DNA of 64,000 nucleotides from a bacterium (GTDB taxonomy: Bacteria; Zhuqueibacterota; Zhuqueibacteria; Zhuqueibacterales; Zhuqueibacteraceae), in NCBI GenBank assembly GCA_023150945.1, contig JAKLJX010000007.1:62001-126000 (forward strand), given 5' to 3'. The notes under the pieces are model-generated. The model saw only the letters and a program-made list of their open reading frames with translations, ran no database searches and was not told where the DNA came from. Shown here in pieces: positions 44,935 through 54,293 of the stretch (position 1 is the first letter of the stretch; each line of letters opens with the position of its first letter). Both the position numbers and the translations under genes were made by a program.

Positions 44935-45711
44935 ATGCGGAAGTACGGGTTGCTCCTGGCGGGCTGTTGGTGCGGGTTGATGATCGGATGCGGCGAAGAG
45001 AGCACGGCGCCGGAGCCGCAGCAGGCCACGCTGCGCCTTTGGCTGACCGACAAGCCGGCCGCGTTCGACGCCGTCAATATCACCTTCACGGAAGTCAGTG
45101 CTCACCGCAACAATCAATGGGTGGTGCTGAGCGGCCAGACGCAAACCGTCAATCTGCTGGACTGGAACAACGGCAAGACCCTCTTGCTCGGCCAGGCCGA
45201 GGTCGAAGCCGGCGCATACACACAAATCCGTTTGCAGATTGCGGCAGCGGAAGTGGTCTGGCAGGGGCAGAGCTTCAGTCTCGATGTGCCGAGCGGCGCG
45301 CAAAGCGGCTTGAAGCTGCTCGCCAACTTCGAAGTCGCCGCGGGGTCGACTTACGATCTCGTCCTTGATTTCGACGCGCAGCGTTCGATCGTGATCACCG
45401 GACCGCGCCAACAACCCAACGGCTTCAAGCTCAAACCCGTCATTCGTGCGGCGGCGCTGGCACTCACCGGCTCGATTTCCGGAACCGTCGTGAACCGCGA
45501 GGCCTTGCCGATGGCCTATGCCATTGCCGGCGGCGATACGGTGACCGCGAGCGTGATCGAGTCCGGCACCGGTTTCTTCCGGCTGGCATTTCTGCCGCCC
45601 GGCGGCTACACCGTCAGCATTGCGGATACGCTGGGCCGCAGCTTCCTCCAGGAGCAAGTGCCGGTCACGGCCGGCAAAGACTTCGGCCTGGGCACTGTAA
45701 CCTTGCAGTAA
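44935..45711 (+). CDS. DUF4382 lipoprotein
   Basis: A 258-residue lipoprotein. Lipobox LMIGCGEE at Cys19. Residues about 30-175 are a DUF4382 domain (ATLRLWLTDKPAAFDAVNITFTEVSAH, TVNLLDW, YTQIRLQI), and the C-terminal part (ISGTVVNREALPMAYAIAG, YTVSIADTLG) is a carboxypeptidase-regulatory-like beta-sandwich. DUF4382 proteins are widespread envelope proteins in FCB bacteria without a defined role. GAGGTG lies five bases before the ATG; a terminator follows. Confidence 0.87.
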   Translation: MRKYGLLLAGCWCGLMIGCGEESTAPEPQQATLRLWLTDKPAAFDAVNITFTEVSAHRNNQWVVLSGQTQTVNLLDWNNGKTLLLGQAEVEAGAYTQIRLQIAAAEVVWQGQSFSLDVPSGAQSGLKLLANFEVAAGSTYDLVLDFDAQRSIVITGPRQQPNGFKLKPVIRAAALALTGSISGTVVNREALPMAYAIAGGDTVTASVIESGTGFFRLAFLPPGGYTVSIADTLGRSFLQEQVPVTAGKDFGLGTVTLQ

Positions 45712-45733
45712 TTCTGCCCGCCCCCAAAAATCG

Positions 45734-45768
45734 AAAGCCGGCAGCATGGTTTATGCAGCCGGCTTTTC
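45734..45768 (+). terminator. Rho-independent terminator after the DUF4382 gene
   Basis: Nine-base stem AAAGCCGGC / GCCGGCTTT extended by an inner GCAT / ATGC pairing, ending TTTTC. It lies 23 bases after the stop. Confidence 0.8.
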
Positions 45769-45836
45769 TGCTTCATCCGCTAGCCGCGAGACGAGGTGCG
45801 TCGCGGCTGGCTCACCAGTTTCACCCTCTCGCTTTG

Positions 45837-46991
45837 TTACTCCTCTGTCGCAGGGCTCACGCCGGCCAGGCGCAAAGCAATGGCGGCCGTGCGCTGACTG
45901 GCGCCGGGCGTGCCCAACCGCTCGCGCACCTGCAACAAGGCTTGGCAAATCGCTTCCCGCTCCGGCGTGGGCTGCAAATAGGGTGACAGCGCCTCCGCCA
46001 CGTGTTGCGGTTGAAACGCCTCCTGCACGAATTCCGGCGCGATTTTGCGATTCGCCACGACATTCACCAAACCGATATGCGGCAGCTTGACAAGACGCTT
46101 GCCAATGGCATAAGACAGCCGCGAAACGCGATAGACGATCGCGAGCGGCGTGCCGAAGCAGGCGGTCTCCAGCGTGGCCGTGCCCGAACACACCAGGCAG
46201 GCAGTGCTGTCGCGCATCAACTCGTAAGTGGCATCACTGAGCAAGCGCACTTCGCCATTGGGGATCATTTCTTGATAGAGGCGCACCGGCAAAGTCGGCG
46301 CCTGTCCCACGGCGATTTGCAGACCGGGGTGGCGTTGACGCAATTGCTGGGCGGTGGTGATCATATCCGGCAGCAGACGCATGATCTCATGATGCCGGCT
46401 GCCGGGTAAAAGTCCGAGCAACGGTTTGCCTTCAACGAATCCGTGCGCCGCAAAGAATTCCCGGCGGGAGAGGCGGGGCGACAAACCTTCCAGCAGCGGA
46501 TGTCCGACGAAATGCGTGCGCACGCCGGCATCGGCAAACAACGGTTCTTCGAAGGGAAACACCACCGCCAGCTCATCCACCAATTTCGCCATTTTGGGGA
46601 TGCGGTTCTTGCCCCACGCCCACACTTGCGGCGCGATGTAGTAGAGAATCTTGCAGCCGTGCCGCTGCAGCCGCCGCGCCAGCCGCAGATTGAAGCCGGG
46701 ATAGTCGATCAAAATGACAACCGCGGGCCGGCGGCGTTCGACTTCGGCCAGCAGCGTCGCCATGACTTTGCGCAGGAACGGCAGATGGCGAATGACTTCC
46801 GAGAAGCCGACCACCGCCATATCGCGAATGTGAAAAAGCAATTCCATGCCGGCGCCGGCCATGCCATCACCGCCGATGCCAAAGATGCGGCAGGTGGGCG
46901 CCGCAGCCTTGAGCGCCTGCACCAGACGGGCGCCGTGCAAATCGCCGCTGGCTTCGCCGGCCACAATGAGAATGTCGGGAGAGGTGGGCAT
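45837..46991 (-). CDS. lpxB: Lipid-A-disaccharide synthase
   Basis: A 384-residue GT19 glycosyltransferase that joins UDP-2,3-diacylglucosamine and lipid X to make the lipid A disaccharide. Landmarks: VAGEASGDLHGARLVQAL, GIGGDGMAGAGMELL, VVGFSEVIRHLP, IDYPGFNLRLAR, YIAPQVWAWGKNR, GHPLLE, PGSRHHEI and CSGTATLETACFGTP. Its presence shows the host makes lipid A, hence an LPS-bearing outer membrane. Other lpx genes are not in the window. ATG 46991 lacks a strong ribosome site. Confidence 0.94.
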   Translation of the reverse strand: MPTSPDILIVAGEASGDLHGARLVQALKAAAPTCRIFGIGGDGMAGAGMELLFHIRDMAVVGFSEVIRHLPFLRKVMATLLAEVERRRPAVVILIDYPGFNLRLARRLQRHGCKILYYIAPQVWAWGKNRIPKMAKLVDELAVVFPFEEPLFADAGVRTHFVGHPLLEGLSPRLSRREFFAAHGFVEGKPLLGLLPGSRHHEIMRLLPDMITTAQQLRQRHPGLQIAVGQAPTLPVRLYQEMIPNGEVRLLSDATYELMRDSTACLVCSGTATLETACFGTPLAIVYRVSRLSYAIGKRLVKLPHIGLVNVVANRKIAPEFVQEAFQPQHVAEALSPYLQPTPEREAICQALLQVRERLGTPGASQRTAAIALRLAGVSPATEE

Positions 46992-47227
46992 GGGTCAAGA
47001 TTTTGTTTTGTGCTTCGCCGCGGCGGAGCGCTTTGTCTGTGCCAGAGAATTCGGCTTGACGGTATGCGCCAGCGGGGCTATTTGCCTGTGCAATAGAATT
47101 CGACCTAACGTTGTAATGCCAAAAGCGTATCCCCAGACTCATGCGCTGCTACCCGGCAAGAAATTTCCGCGCCGGTTGCGTTTCCAACGCCTGGCCGAGC
47201 CGGCTGCCTGCGCGGTTTCACACGGCT

Positions 47228-47806
47228 CTAAAATCTCCAGATCAGAAAGATCGCCAAGCTGACCGCGGTAAAACTCATAAGCGTGTTGCGCTCGATCTTG
47301 AGTGCGCGGCGGAGTGGCATCACGTCGACCGGTTGCTTATTGAAGGGCGTCAAGCGTGGCAGAAAGCGCGGCACGTTGTTGAAATAGTCGGTGTAGACCT
47401 GGCCAAAGCGCTGCTGCAAGTGTTCCTCTTCCAATGCGATGATCATGCGGTATTGCCAGGCAAAGGCCGCCACGAACACCAGCAGCATCCACGGCATCCA
47501 GGCATTGGCCATCAAGCACAGACCCAGGCTCAGAATGAAATTGCCGAGATAAAGCGGATTGCGGACGTAGGCAAACGGTCCGTGCGTGATCAACACCGCG
47601 CCCGCGCCCACCTGCCCGGTGGTGCGGGTGGCGCCGCCGGCGTGCCGCACGCCCCACAGCCGCAGGCTTTCCCCGGCCAGGGCAACCAGAAAACCGGTGA
47701 TCAAGCTGACGGGCGTGGGCTTTGCCAGCAGCAGAATTGCGATCAGCAACGGAATCGGGGTGTAACTCCGATACTTGAACAACGACGCGCGCAGATCCAT
47801 GTTCAT
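47228..47806 (-). CDS. Isoprenylcysteine/phospholipid methyltransferase-like membrane protein
   Basis: A 192-residue membrane protein of the ICMT/PEMT superfamily. Several helices precede the signature THGPFAYVRNPLYLGNFILSLGL and the EEEHLQQRFGQVYTDYFNNVPRFLP segment that binds SAM. The substrate in bacteria is usually a lipid or small molecule. Its ATG overlaps the stop of the upstream gene (47803-47806, ATGA), so the two are translationally coupled. Confidence 0.8.
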   Translation of the reverse strand: MNMDLRASLFKYRSYTPIPLLIAILLLAKPTPVSLITGFLVALAGESLRLWGVRHAGGATRTTGQVGAGAVLITHGPFAYVRNPLYLGNFILSLGLCLMANAWMPWMLLVFVAAFAWQYRMIIALEEEHLQQRFGQVYTDYFNNVPRFLPRLTPFNKQPVDVMPLRRALKIERNTLMSFTAVSLAIFLIWRF

Positions 47807-48273
47807 CTCGATTCAGGTGGAACGGCATTCGCCCGCAAGCTTTGCCAACTGAGCTTGAGGCCGGCAACATACAAGACTCCGATTACCAGCGCAACGCCGG
47901 AAAAGATCACGTAGCGCAGCGGAAACGCCGGCGGCGAGAAAACCTTGAACGCCAACTCGGAAAAGACGCTGAGGCCGCGCAGGCTGTAAATGGCGGCAAT
48001 GATGACCAGCACGGGCAGCAAGCCGGGCAGCCGCCGCAGCCAGCCGGCGCCGGAGAAGGCATACAATCCCGCGACGGCAAACAGCAGCGCGATGCCGAGC
48101 GTCAGCACCGCAGGCAGTAGCGAGCCGGCGGCAGCGCGGCGCGCCAGCTCTTCACCGGCGCCGAAAAAACGATAGCCGGGCGCGCCGGCAATGACAATGG
48201 CAACATGCAGCAATGCCACCAACACACTCATGATGCCGGCCAGCGTGAGCATATTCTTGCCGGTGAAGACCAT
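47803..48273 (-). CDS. Hypothetical membrane protein
   Basis: A 156-residue protein with four hydrophobic segments: LAGIMSVLVALLHVAIVIAG, LLPAVLTLGIALLFAVAGLYAF, LLPVLVIIAAIYSLRGL and YVIFSGVALVIGVLYVAGL. No family is firmly recognised. ATG 48273 has GGGAG five bases upstream. It is coupled to the methyltransferase gene that follows, which suggests they act together at the membrane. Confidence 0.75.
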   Translation of the reverse strand: MVFTGKNMLTLAGIMSVLVALLHVAIVIAGAPGYRFFGAGEELARRAAAGSLLPAVLTLGIALLFAVAGLYAFSGAGWLRRLPGLLPVLVIIAAIYSLRGLSVFSELAFKVFSPPAFPLRYVIFSGVALVIGVLYVAGLKLSWQSLRANAVPPESR

Positions 48274-48652
48274 GATTTCTCCCTTCTCACAAGATCTGCT
48301 TCGCAAAATTCAAATCCTCCGGCGGGCAACGGGCGCAGATGGCACGCGCCGGCGCCGGCCGGGGATTCATCTTCAGTTTGCGACGGCGCAATATAACAAG
48401 CGGCCGCCGCGAAAGCCAAGTGTTTTTGCGAGGGAAACCTGCCAGCGCCGCCCGCGATTGCCGTGCCTTGCCGGTATCCTCTGCTGCTGGAAGCAGGCGG
48501 CCGGCACCAAGTTCGAGCTGGAGACACTTCGGCTGAGGCGGCGCGGCCGCGAGGCTCTTGTCTCCGCGATTGGCCGCCAGCGCCAGGCTCCTCTCCCGTG
48601 AGAAGCCTGGCCGCGCTCATGGATTCTTCCGTTACTTTGCAAGGATGGCTGC
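48274..48652. other. Intergenic between divergent genes, nothing recognised
   Basis: About 380 bases separating a minus-strand and a plus-strand gene. No convincing coding frame, palindrome or RNA was seen. Promoters for both directions are expected here but no clear consensus box stood out. Confidence 0.5.
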
Positions 48653-50809
48653 ATGTTCATGGATCTGAAACTCGTGAAACCGGCGGCGCTGTGGCTGCTT
48701 TGGCTGCCGCTGCTCGCCGTCGCACAAACAACCAGTGATAGTGCGGACTTCCCCCGCACCTCTCTGCGTGTAATGGCCGGCCGGCCTTCACCGATGGAGA
48801 GCCAGGCCCAGGCGGTGTTGCTCAGCAATGCCGACGACACGTTTCTCCCGGCCGCACAGAGATGGCGCACCCGGGGCGTGCAAGTGTTCTTCAGTCTCGG
48901 TGTCAATCGCGGACCATATCAAGACTATGTGCTGGGCATGTGGGACGGCACGCCTCATCCGGGGGAATACCAGCTAGCTGCGCCGGAGAGCCACAGCAGC
49001 AGCAACACCGTGTTGTTTCCCACGCCCTCCTTCATCAGCTATCTCAACGCCAAAATCACGCACGCGCTAGATTGCGGCGCCGAAGCGATCATTCTCGAAG
49101 ATCCTGCCTTTCTTTCAGGCGCGGATTCGAGCGCAGCGTTCAAGCGTGCCTGGCAGGAAGCCACCGGCAGCGACTGGCAGCCTCCGGCGCAGTCGGCCAA
49201 GCTGCGCTATGCCGTGGGCAAGCAGCAACAACATCTCTATTGGGAGGCGTTGGTCAGACTTTTTGCTCACGCCAAACAACGCGCGCAAGAGAGCAATCGC
49301 GAAGTTGCCTGCTATCTCGCCACGCCCAGCCTGCTGGCCAACAGCCGGCGCGGAGCCATCGGTCCGGCCACGCGCGGTCTGCACATTCCTGACTGCGACG
49401 GCCTGTTGGGAATGGTGGGACCTGAAGCGCTGACCGCGCCCAGCCGCTACGCCGGTGTCGTGGCCGCGCGACCGTTCGAGAATGCCCTGCTGGAATACGG
49501 TCTGTTTGCCAATCAAGTGCGCGGCCATAACAAACAACTGTGGTTGCAAATCAATCCGTTTGAGGCGAAGGAACCGATTTCGGCAGCGGAGGCCGAAAGC
49601 CGGCTGCGCGCGCAGGTCACGGCGGCCTTGTTTTACCCGGAGCATTGGCGTTTCGAGCTGCCCAACTGCGCGGAAGCCTGCGACCGTGTGCCCGCAGATG
49701 GTGCCAATCGTTTTCAGCAAATGCTGCTGACCATCGCGCACGTACTCAGCGACATGCGGCAACCGGCAACGCCGCCGGAGGCCGCCGAGCGCGGGGTCGG
49801 CATTCTGTTGAGCGAGGCCATGCTGCTGCAGCGCGCCGCGCCCGCGTCGAGTGATTCGCTGCTGTCGTTCTTCGACGGCCTGGCCCTGCCGCTGCTGAAG
49901 CACGGCGTTTTCGTTGCGCCGCTGGTCATGGAGAACCTGCATCTGCCCCAGTATCTGAACGGCTACAAAGTGATTTTCCTGAGTTATTCTTTCATGAAGC
50001 CGCAGGATCATGAATGGCATGAGCGCCTGACCAATTGGGTGCGCGCCGGCGGAACACTGGTTTTCATTGATGACGGCAGCGACCCGTACAATCGCGCCGC
50101 GGAGTGGTGGCGCCGCGGTATGTTTGACTACGTCCTGCCGGCGGAGCATTTGTTCGAGACGCTCAAGCTCGGTTACTGGCCCAAGCCCGGGCGCAATCCC
50201 GTAGGCATGGGTTCGTTCATCTATTTGACCGAAGATCCGGCAAGCTATGCGCACCGCACAGCGGCGGCCGATCACTTGCTGGAATTGGCGGGCGCCGCGC
50301 TGCCGGCCGGCCGGAAGATCACACCACAAAACTATCTGCGCTTGCGCCGCGGGCCATATCTCATCGCCGCCACTTTTGCCGAAACCGCGGACACCAGCGC
50401 CCAAATGCTCGCCGGTGATTTCATCGATTTGTTTGACCCGCAGCTTCCGCACCGCAGCCGGATCAGTGTTGCGCCCGGTGAGCAAGCGCTGTTGCTCGAT
50501 CTCGCCAAAATCGACAGCTCGGCCGCCCGGGTTTTGGCAGCCTCCGCCGGCGTCACGCAGGATCGGAAGCAGGAAGGCGAGTATTCCTTCGTCGTGAAGG
50601 GGCCGGTGGGCTTGCCTGCGCGCGTGCTCGTGTTTGCGCCGGCGCGCCAGGTGCAGGCGATGGCAAGCCACGCCGGCACACCGGTGAAATTTGAAATCCA
50701 GCATGATGGCATGCTGCATTGGCTGGCATTCGAGAATCAGGCGCAGGGTGTGATGGTGCGGTTGAATTGGAAGGCGGAGGAACCGGGCGGGAAGGCGGAG
50801 GCAAATTAG
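48653..50809 (+). CDS. Secreted protein of unknown function, GH/GATase-like layout
   Basis: A 718-residue exported protein; the signal helix LWLLWLPLLAVAQ is visible. No family is named with confidence. The N-terminal half reads like a TIM-barrel hydrolase (LLSNADDTFLPAAQRW, HALDCGAEAIILEDPAFLSG, WEALVRLFAHAKQR). The middle (LPLLKHGVFVAPLVMENL, YLNGYKVIFLSYSFM, LTNWVRAGGTLVFIDDG) looks like the beta-galactosidase trimerisation/glutamine-amidotransferase fold seen after GH42-type barrels. A small beta domain ends it. Catalytic residues cannot be assigned. AAGGA lies eight bases before the ATG. Confidence 0.75.
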   Translation: MFMDLKLVKPAALWLLWLPLLAVAQTTSDSADFPRTSLRVMAGRPSPMESQAQAVLLSNADDTFLPAAQRWRTRGVQVFFSLGVNRGPYQDYVLGMWDGTPHPGEYQLAAPESHSSSNTVLFPTPSFISYLNAKITHALDCGAEAIILEDPAFLSGADSSAAFKRAWQEATGSDWQPPAQSAKLRYAVGKQQQHLYWEALVRLFAHAKQRAQESNREVACYLATPSLLANSRRGAIGPATRGLHIPDCDGLLGMVGPEALTAPSRYAGVVAARPFENALLEYGLFANQVRGHNKQLWLQINPFEAKEPISAAEAESRLRAQVTAALFYPEHWRFELPNCAEACDRVPADGANRFQQMLLTIAHVLSDMRQPATPPEAAERGVGILLSEAMLLQRAAPASSDSLLSFFDGLALPLLKHGVFVAPLVMENLHLPQYLNGYKVIFLSYSFMKPQDHEWHERLTNWVRAGGTLVFIDDGSDPYNRAAEWWRRGMFDYVLPAEHLFETLKLGYWPKPGRNPVGMGSFIYLTEDPASYAHRTAAADHLLELAGAALPAGRKITPQNYLRLRRGPYLIAATFAETADTSAQMLAGDFIDLFDPQLPHRSRISVAPGEQALLLDLAKIDSSAARVLAASAGVTQDRKQEGEYSFVVKGPVGLPARVLVFAPARQVQAMASHAGTPVKFEIQHDGMLHWLAFENQAQGVMVRLNWKAEEPGGKAEAN

Positions 50810-51077
50810 TGGTCGGTTACTTTGAAGAGGGCGTCCTGCAAAAAAATTGCTTGCCCCATCCTTTGGCTGACTCGCAACACGTTCGAGACCAAGTTGATTG
50901 CGAGCGCGGCCAAAGCCGGCGCCGGCGCTCAGGGTCAGAATGAAATTCTGGAAATTTTGATGGCAAAACCACTGGGGCAAGACGATTGAATGGTTTTGCC
51001 TGAAATTTTTCTCAGTGCCGCCCGCAGCGTTTCAGTTTCCACTGGTTTGAAAACTGGCGCAGGATGCCTGCAACAAA
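50810..51077. other. Convergent intergenic region
   Basis: No gene. A ten-base inverted repeat GGCAAAACCA (50962-50971) / TGGTTTTGCC (50991-51000) followed by TGAAATTTTT may help end the plus-strand transcript. The minus-strand terminator lies next to it (51078-51116). Confidence 0.45.
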
Positions 51078-51116
51078 AAATCCCACAGAAGAGGCTGTTG
51101 TTCTTCTGTGGGATTT
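51078..51116 (-). terminator. Strong terminator of the TolQR/TonB operon
   Basis: A perfect 15-base stem AAATCCCACAGAAGA / TCTTCTGTGGGATTT with a nine-base loop. On the minus strand it runs into six T residues. It lies about 130 bases beyond the last gene of the eight-gene operon. Confidence 0.88.
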
Positions 51117-51246
51117 CCGTTTGGACGAAAGCTGTACCGAACGCGGCGCGCGGCGTCGCGGCTTTCAAGCGGGATGACGGCCGCTCAGAATCGGCCGCTC
51201 GAGTGCAGGCATTGGCAAAGGAACCGTCGCACAACCGCGATCGCGC

Positions 51247-52644
51247 TCAAACTTTATAGAACACGATGGGGCAAACCACGGTCATCGCGCCGCTGGCAAT
51301 GGTCTCATATTTCCAGCGCTTGATGGCATCGATGATCTCATTCTGGAATTCCGAGATGGCGATTTCCGAGCTGAGCACGACGGCTTTCGCGACCGTGCCA
51401 TCGGCGTTGATGGTGATCTCGACCTGCACCTTGCCGCCCATGTCGGGATTGAGCTTGAGATACTTGTTGTAGATGTATTGCAGCCGCCCCATGTTCTTCA
51501 TCAGCACGGCGCGCAGCGATTCTTCGCTGCGTGCGCCCATGGCTTCCTGCGAACCGCCGGTCTTGCTCATGGTTTCGACGCGCACCCGCGCCGCCTTCTC
51601 CAGATTCACTTTCTTCTGTGAACCGACGTCGCCGGCAAGGATCTCATCGATCTTGGCGCCGCCACCGCCCTCGCCCTCTCCGATCAAGCTGGCGGCGAGA
51701 ATATCGTTCGGGTCTGCGGCCTGGCCTTCGCCTGCTTTGCCGCGGCCGCCGGCGGTCAACTTGGTATTGGTGACCACGCTGGTCAAACTGGTGGCCAGGT
51801 CATCATCCAGCAATTGCCGCAAGACGCCACTCTCCTGATCGCTGCTGCCGCTGCCGGTCAGCAGTGCCAGCGCCGCCATGTTTTCGAGATTCACGCCCTG
51901 GCCGGGATTGTCGGTCTTCTCGCCATAGCCCACGTTGCGTTTGCCCTCACGCTCTTTGGTGGAGCCGTCTTCCGCGCCTTCTTTGTTTTCTTTCTTGGCA
52001 TCGTCCGCTGCCGCATCAACAGTGGTGGCTTGCGCAAGCTGTGGCGGCGGTGGCGGCTCTTCAATTTTGGGGATGAACTTGCTGATGCGGCGCACGATCT
52101 GCTCGACGGCAACTTCCTGCCGGGGCGGCGCAAACGGAATGGTGCTGAGCCAGTAGGACATGCCGGAGGTGAGCGTGAGCAGGGTCAGCAAAACCGAGCG
52201 AAACAGACCGTCTTCCCGCAGGCTCTTGAAAAACGCCCGGGTCGGGGAGAAGCCAGCAAAGACGAGCGTTTCGACCGGTGTGTTGTCGAAAGCAAAATCA
52301 ATGCGCACCTCGTCAAGATAGACGTAGCCGGCTTTGCCCGGGGTCAGCGCAATGTAAGGGTAGCCGTCGCGTTTGGGCAGCAGGCCATGCGACAGCAAAT
52401 CCGTGAAGTCCAGCCGCTTGCTTTCCTGCACCACCTCGCCGCGGCAGCCTTCCAGCAGCCGCAGCTCGTAGCCGCTGCCGTTGGGAACGAACATCTGCAT
52501 CTTCTTGGGGAAACGCTCACCATAGAGCACGATGTCGTTGTCCGGGCCGCGGCCGATGCTCAAAGCTTCCTTCTGGCGCAAATGGCGTTCGCGCACTTCA
52601 CCGTTGCGTTCGATGCGCAGCTTTAAGTGTTGCATTCCTGCCAT
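51247..52644 (-). CDS. FHA-like - TM - TonB C-terminal protein (GltG/AgmX-like)
   Basis: A 465-residue protein. Residues about 1-125 resemble an FHA domain (LSIGRGPDNDIVLYGERFPKK) but the usual S-x2-H is replaced, so phosphopeptide binding is doubtful. A helix (LLTLLTLTSGMSYWLSTIPF) crosses the membrane, followed by a proline-rich linker (IEEPPPPPQ), a low-complexity region and a C-terminal TonB/AgmX fold (MGRLQYIYNKYLKLNPDMGGKV, INADGTVAKAVVLSSE, IKRWKYE). The layout matches myxococcal GltG. It is the last gene of the operon and would link the motor to outer-membrane partners. Confidence 0.8.
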   Translation of the reverse strand: MAGMQHLKLRIERNGEVRERHLRQKEALSIGRGPDNDIVLYGERFPKKMQMFVPNGSGYELRLLEGCRGEVVQESKRLDFTDLLSHGLLPKRDGYPYIALTPGKAGYVYLDEVRIDFAFDNTPVETLVFAGFSPTRAFFKSLREDGLFRSVLLTLLTLTSGMSYWLSTIPFAPPRQEVAVEQIVRRISKFIPKIEEPPPPPQLAQATTVDAAADDAKKENKEGAEDGSTKEREGKRNVGYGEKTDNPGQGVNLENMAALALLTGSGSSDQESGVLRQLLDDDLATSLTSVVTNTKLTAGGRGKAGEGQAADPNDILAASLIGEGEGGGGAKIDEILAGDVGSQKKVNLEKAARVRVETMSKTGGSQEAMGARSEESLRAVLMKNMGRLQYIYNKYLKLNPDMGGKVQVEITINADGTVAKAVVLSSEIAISEFQNEIIDAIKRWKYETIASGAMTVVCPIVFYKV

Positions 52645-52680
52645 TCTAGATCGAGTGTTTGGTGAATTCGCATCCCTGGC

Positions 52681-53193
52681 TCACGAAGGATTGCCGTAAA
52701 CCAGCAGTTCCATGTTGTTGTAGCCGGTGGCACCGCAGGTGGCCATCACGCGCTTGATGATTGCAAACGGCGTGTCGCGATCGCTCATGATCACCACCTT
52801 GCCGTGAAAACCGAAGCGCTCTTCTTTCGCGCCCAAACCTTCCGCCACCGAGCGCGAGAATCGCAGGGACTGCTGCAGCGCCGGAATCTGCAGCCCGGCG
52901 CCCAAGTCAATCTCGTCGATCTTGACCAGGGGCTTGTCGTCCAGCATGACCCATTCCTTCGTCACGGCCACGATCGGCGCCACTTTCGGCTTGATCGTGC
53001 TGGTCGATTTGGCCAGGGTCAATTCCGGACTGACCGTGACGAACTGGCCTTCCGCCGAAAAGCTCTTCAGCAGAAACACCAGCAAGATCGTGAACATGTC
53101 CATCATCGAAGTGAGCCGCAGCGACAGATCCACCCCCTGGCTGCGGCGATTCACTTTCTTGAAACCATCGGCGGAATGTCCTAATTTCAACAT
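52681..53193 (-). CDS. ExbD/TolR family protein, second copy
   Basis: A 170-residue biopolymer-transport protein. The single transmembrane helix follows SLRLTSMMDMFTILLVFLL with the functional Asp in the helix start (MMDMF), and the periplasmic domain ends in KVVIMSDRDTPFAIIKRVMATC. It is the second ExbD of the operon, next to the FHA/TonB gene. ExbD dimers sit in the ExbB pore and transmit proton-driven motion. Four bases separate it from the first copy. Confidence 0.85.
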   Translation of the reverse strand: MLKLGHSADGFKKVNRRSQGVDLSLRLTSMMDMFTILLVFLLKSFSAEGQFVTVSPELTLAKSTSTIKPKVAPIVAVTKEWVMLDDKPLVKIDEIDLGAGLQIPALQQSLRFSRSVAEGLGAKEERFGFHGKVVIMSDRDTPFAIIKRVMATCGATGYNNMELLVYGNPS

Positions 53194-53196
53194 ACC

Positions 53197-53667
53197 TCAA
53201 CCTGAGATTGAAACGTTGGGGAATCCGGCTTCGCGGCAGCGGTCCATGATGTCGATCACCACCTGGTAGCGGATGTTGTCCTCCGGTGCAATCACCACGT
53301 CGACCGCGTCCGGGAACTTCTGCTTGACCTGCGCCAGATAGGATTTCAACAGGTTGTAATCATAACCATCCGTCTGGCGCGGAATGAGGCCGAAGGTGAA
53401 GGTCGGGCTTTTCAGCTCGATGCCGTTTTCGCGGATCGCCAGCAGATTCAGCACCGCCGGCTTGCGTTCCTGCGCTTGCTGTTGCTGCTGCGCCTGGCGG
53501 CTGCTGGATTGCATCTCCGGCAGGGAAATGTCCAGCACCGCCAGCTCCACGAAGGTGGCGGTCACCAGCAGGAAGGGCACCAGGATGAGAAACAGGTTCA
53601 TCACCGGCATGAGATTGAGATCGCCGGCGGACTTGCGCTGGCTTCCCAAGGCTGCTTTGAGATTCAT
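53197..53667 (-). CDS. ExbD/TolR family protein, first copy
   Basis: A 156-residue protein. AGDLNLMPVMNLFLILVPFLLVTATF gives one helix, with Asn rather than Asp at the usual proton-path position, which is notable. A glutamine-rich linker (RQAQQQQQAQE) leads to the periplasmic domain (VVIAPEDNIRYQVVIDIMDRCREAG). Its start overlaps the ExbB stop by four bases (ATGA). If the Asn is real, proton coupling may rest on the second ExbD. Confidence 0.83.
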   Translation of the reverse strand: MNLKAALGSQRKSAGDLNLMPVMNLFLILVPFLLVTATFVELAVLDISLPEMQSSSRQAQQQQQAQERKPAVLNLLAIRENGIELKSPTFTFGLIPRQTDGYDYNLLKSYLAQVKQKFPDAVDVVIAPEDNIRYQVVIDIMDRCREAGFPNVSISG

Positions 53668-54293
53668 TTCGTGGTCCTGGAGCGGCTCAAACGTTGAAAG
53701 ATGCGCGCGGCATTTTCGTTGATCTCGTCGGTGATGGAGGAAATGCGCTCATTCAACATCGAGTAGAAAATCAGCGTGGGAATGGCGACGATCAGGCCGA
53801 AGGCGGTGGTGTTCATGGCCACCGCGATGCCGGAGGCCAGCAACGCGGCTTTCTGCGAAGCATCGGCGTTGGTGACCGCGGCGAAGGAATCGATCAGGCC
53901 GAAGATCGTGCCCAGCAGCCCGAGCAGAGTCGCGATGTTGGCGAGCAGCGAGAGATACGAGGTACGCTTCTCGATCTTGGGGATTTCCGACATCGCCGCC
54001 ACTTCCATGGCGTGCTGCACGTCACCGGGATTCTTCATGAATTCTTCCAGGCCGGCGCGCGTGATGCGCGGCAGGGCGGCTTGCGACATGCTGCACAACT
54101 CCATCGCGTTGGCGATGTTGCCGCGTTGAATCAGCTCCAGAATCTTGTTGACGAAGGCGGTGGAATCGATGCGATTCTTGAAATTCAACACAATGAAGCG
54201 CTCGATGATGATCGCCATCGCCAGAATCAACGTGAGCAGGATGGCCCACATCCAGCTTCCGCCTGATACGAAGAAATTGACCATTGCACCCAT
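53664..54293 (-). CDS. ExbB/TolQ/MotA-family proton channel
   Basis: A 209-residue inner-membrane protein. Helix 1 is SWMWAILLTLILAMAIIIERFIVL; a cytoplasmic loop follows; helices 2 and 3 are TSYLSLLANIATLLGLLGTIFGLIDSF and ASGIAVAMNTTAFGLIVAIPTLIFY, with the conserved channel threonines and TTAFGL motif. A complete AAGGAGG lies 11 bases before the ATG. It forms the stator with the two ExbD proteins encoded next. Confidence 0.9.
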   Translation of the reverse strand: MGAMVNFFVSGGSWMWAILLTLILAMAIIIERFIVLNFKNRIDSTAFVNKILELIQRGNIANAMELCSMSQAALPRITRAGLEEFMKNPGDVQHAMEVAAMSEIPKIEKRTSYLSLLANIATLLGLLGTIFGLIDSFAAVTNADASQKAALLASGIAVAMNTTAFGLIVAIPTLIFYSMLNERISSITDEINENAARIFQRLSRSRTTK

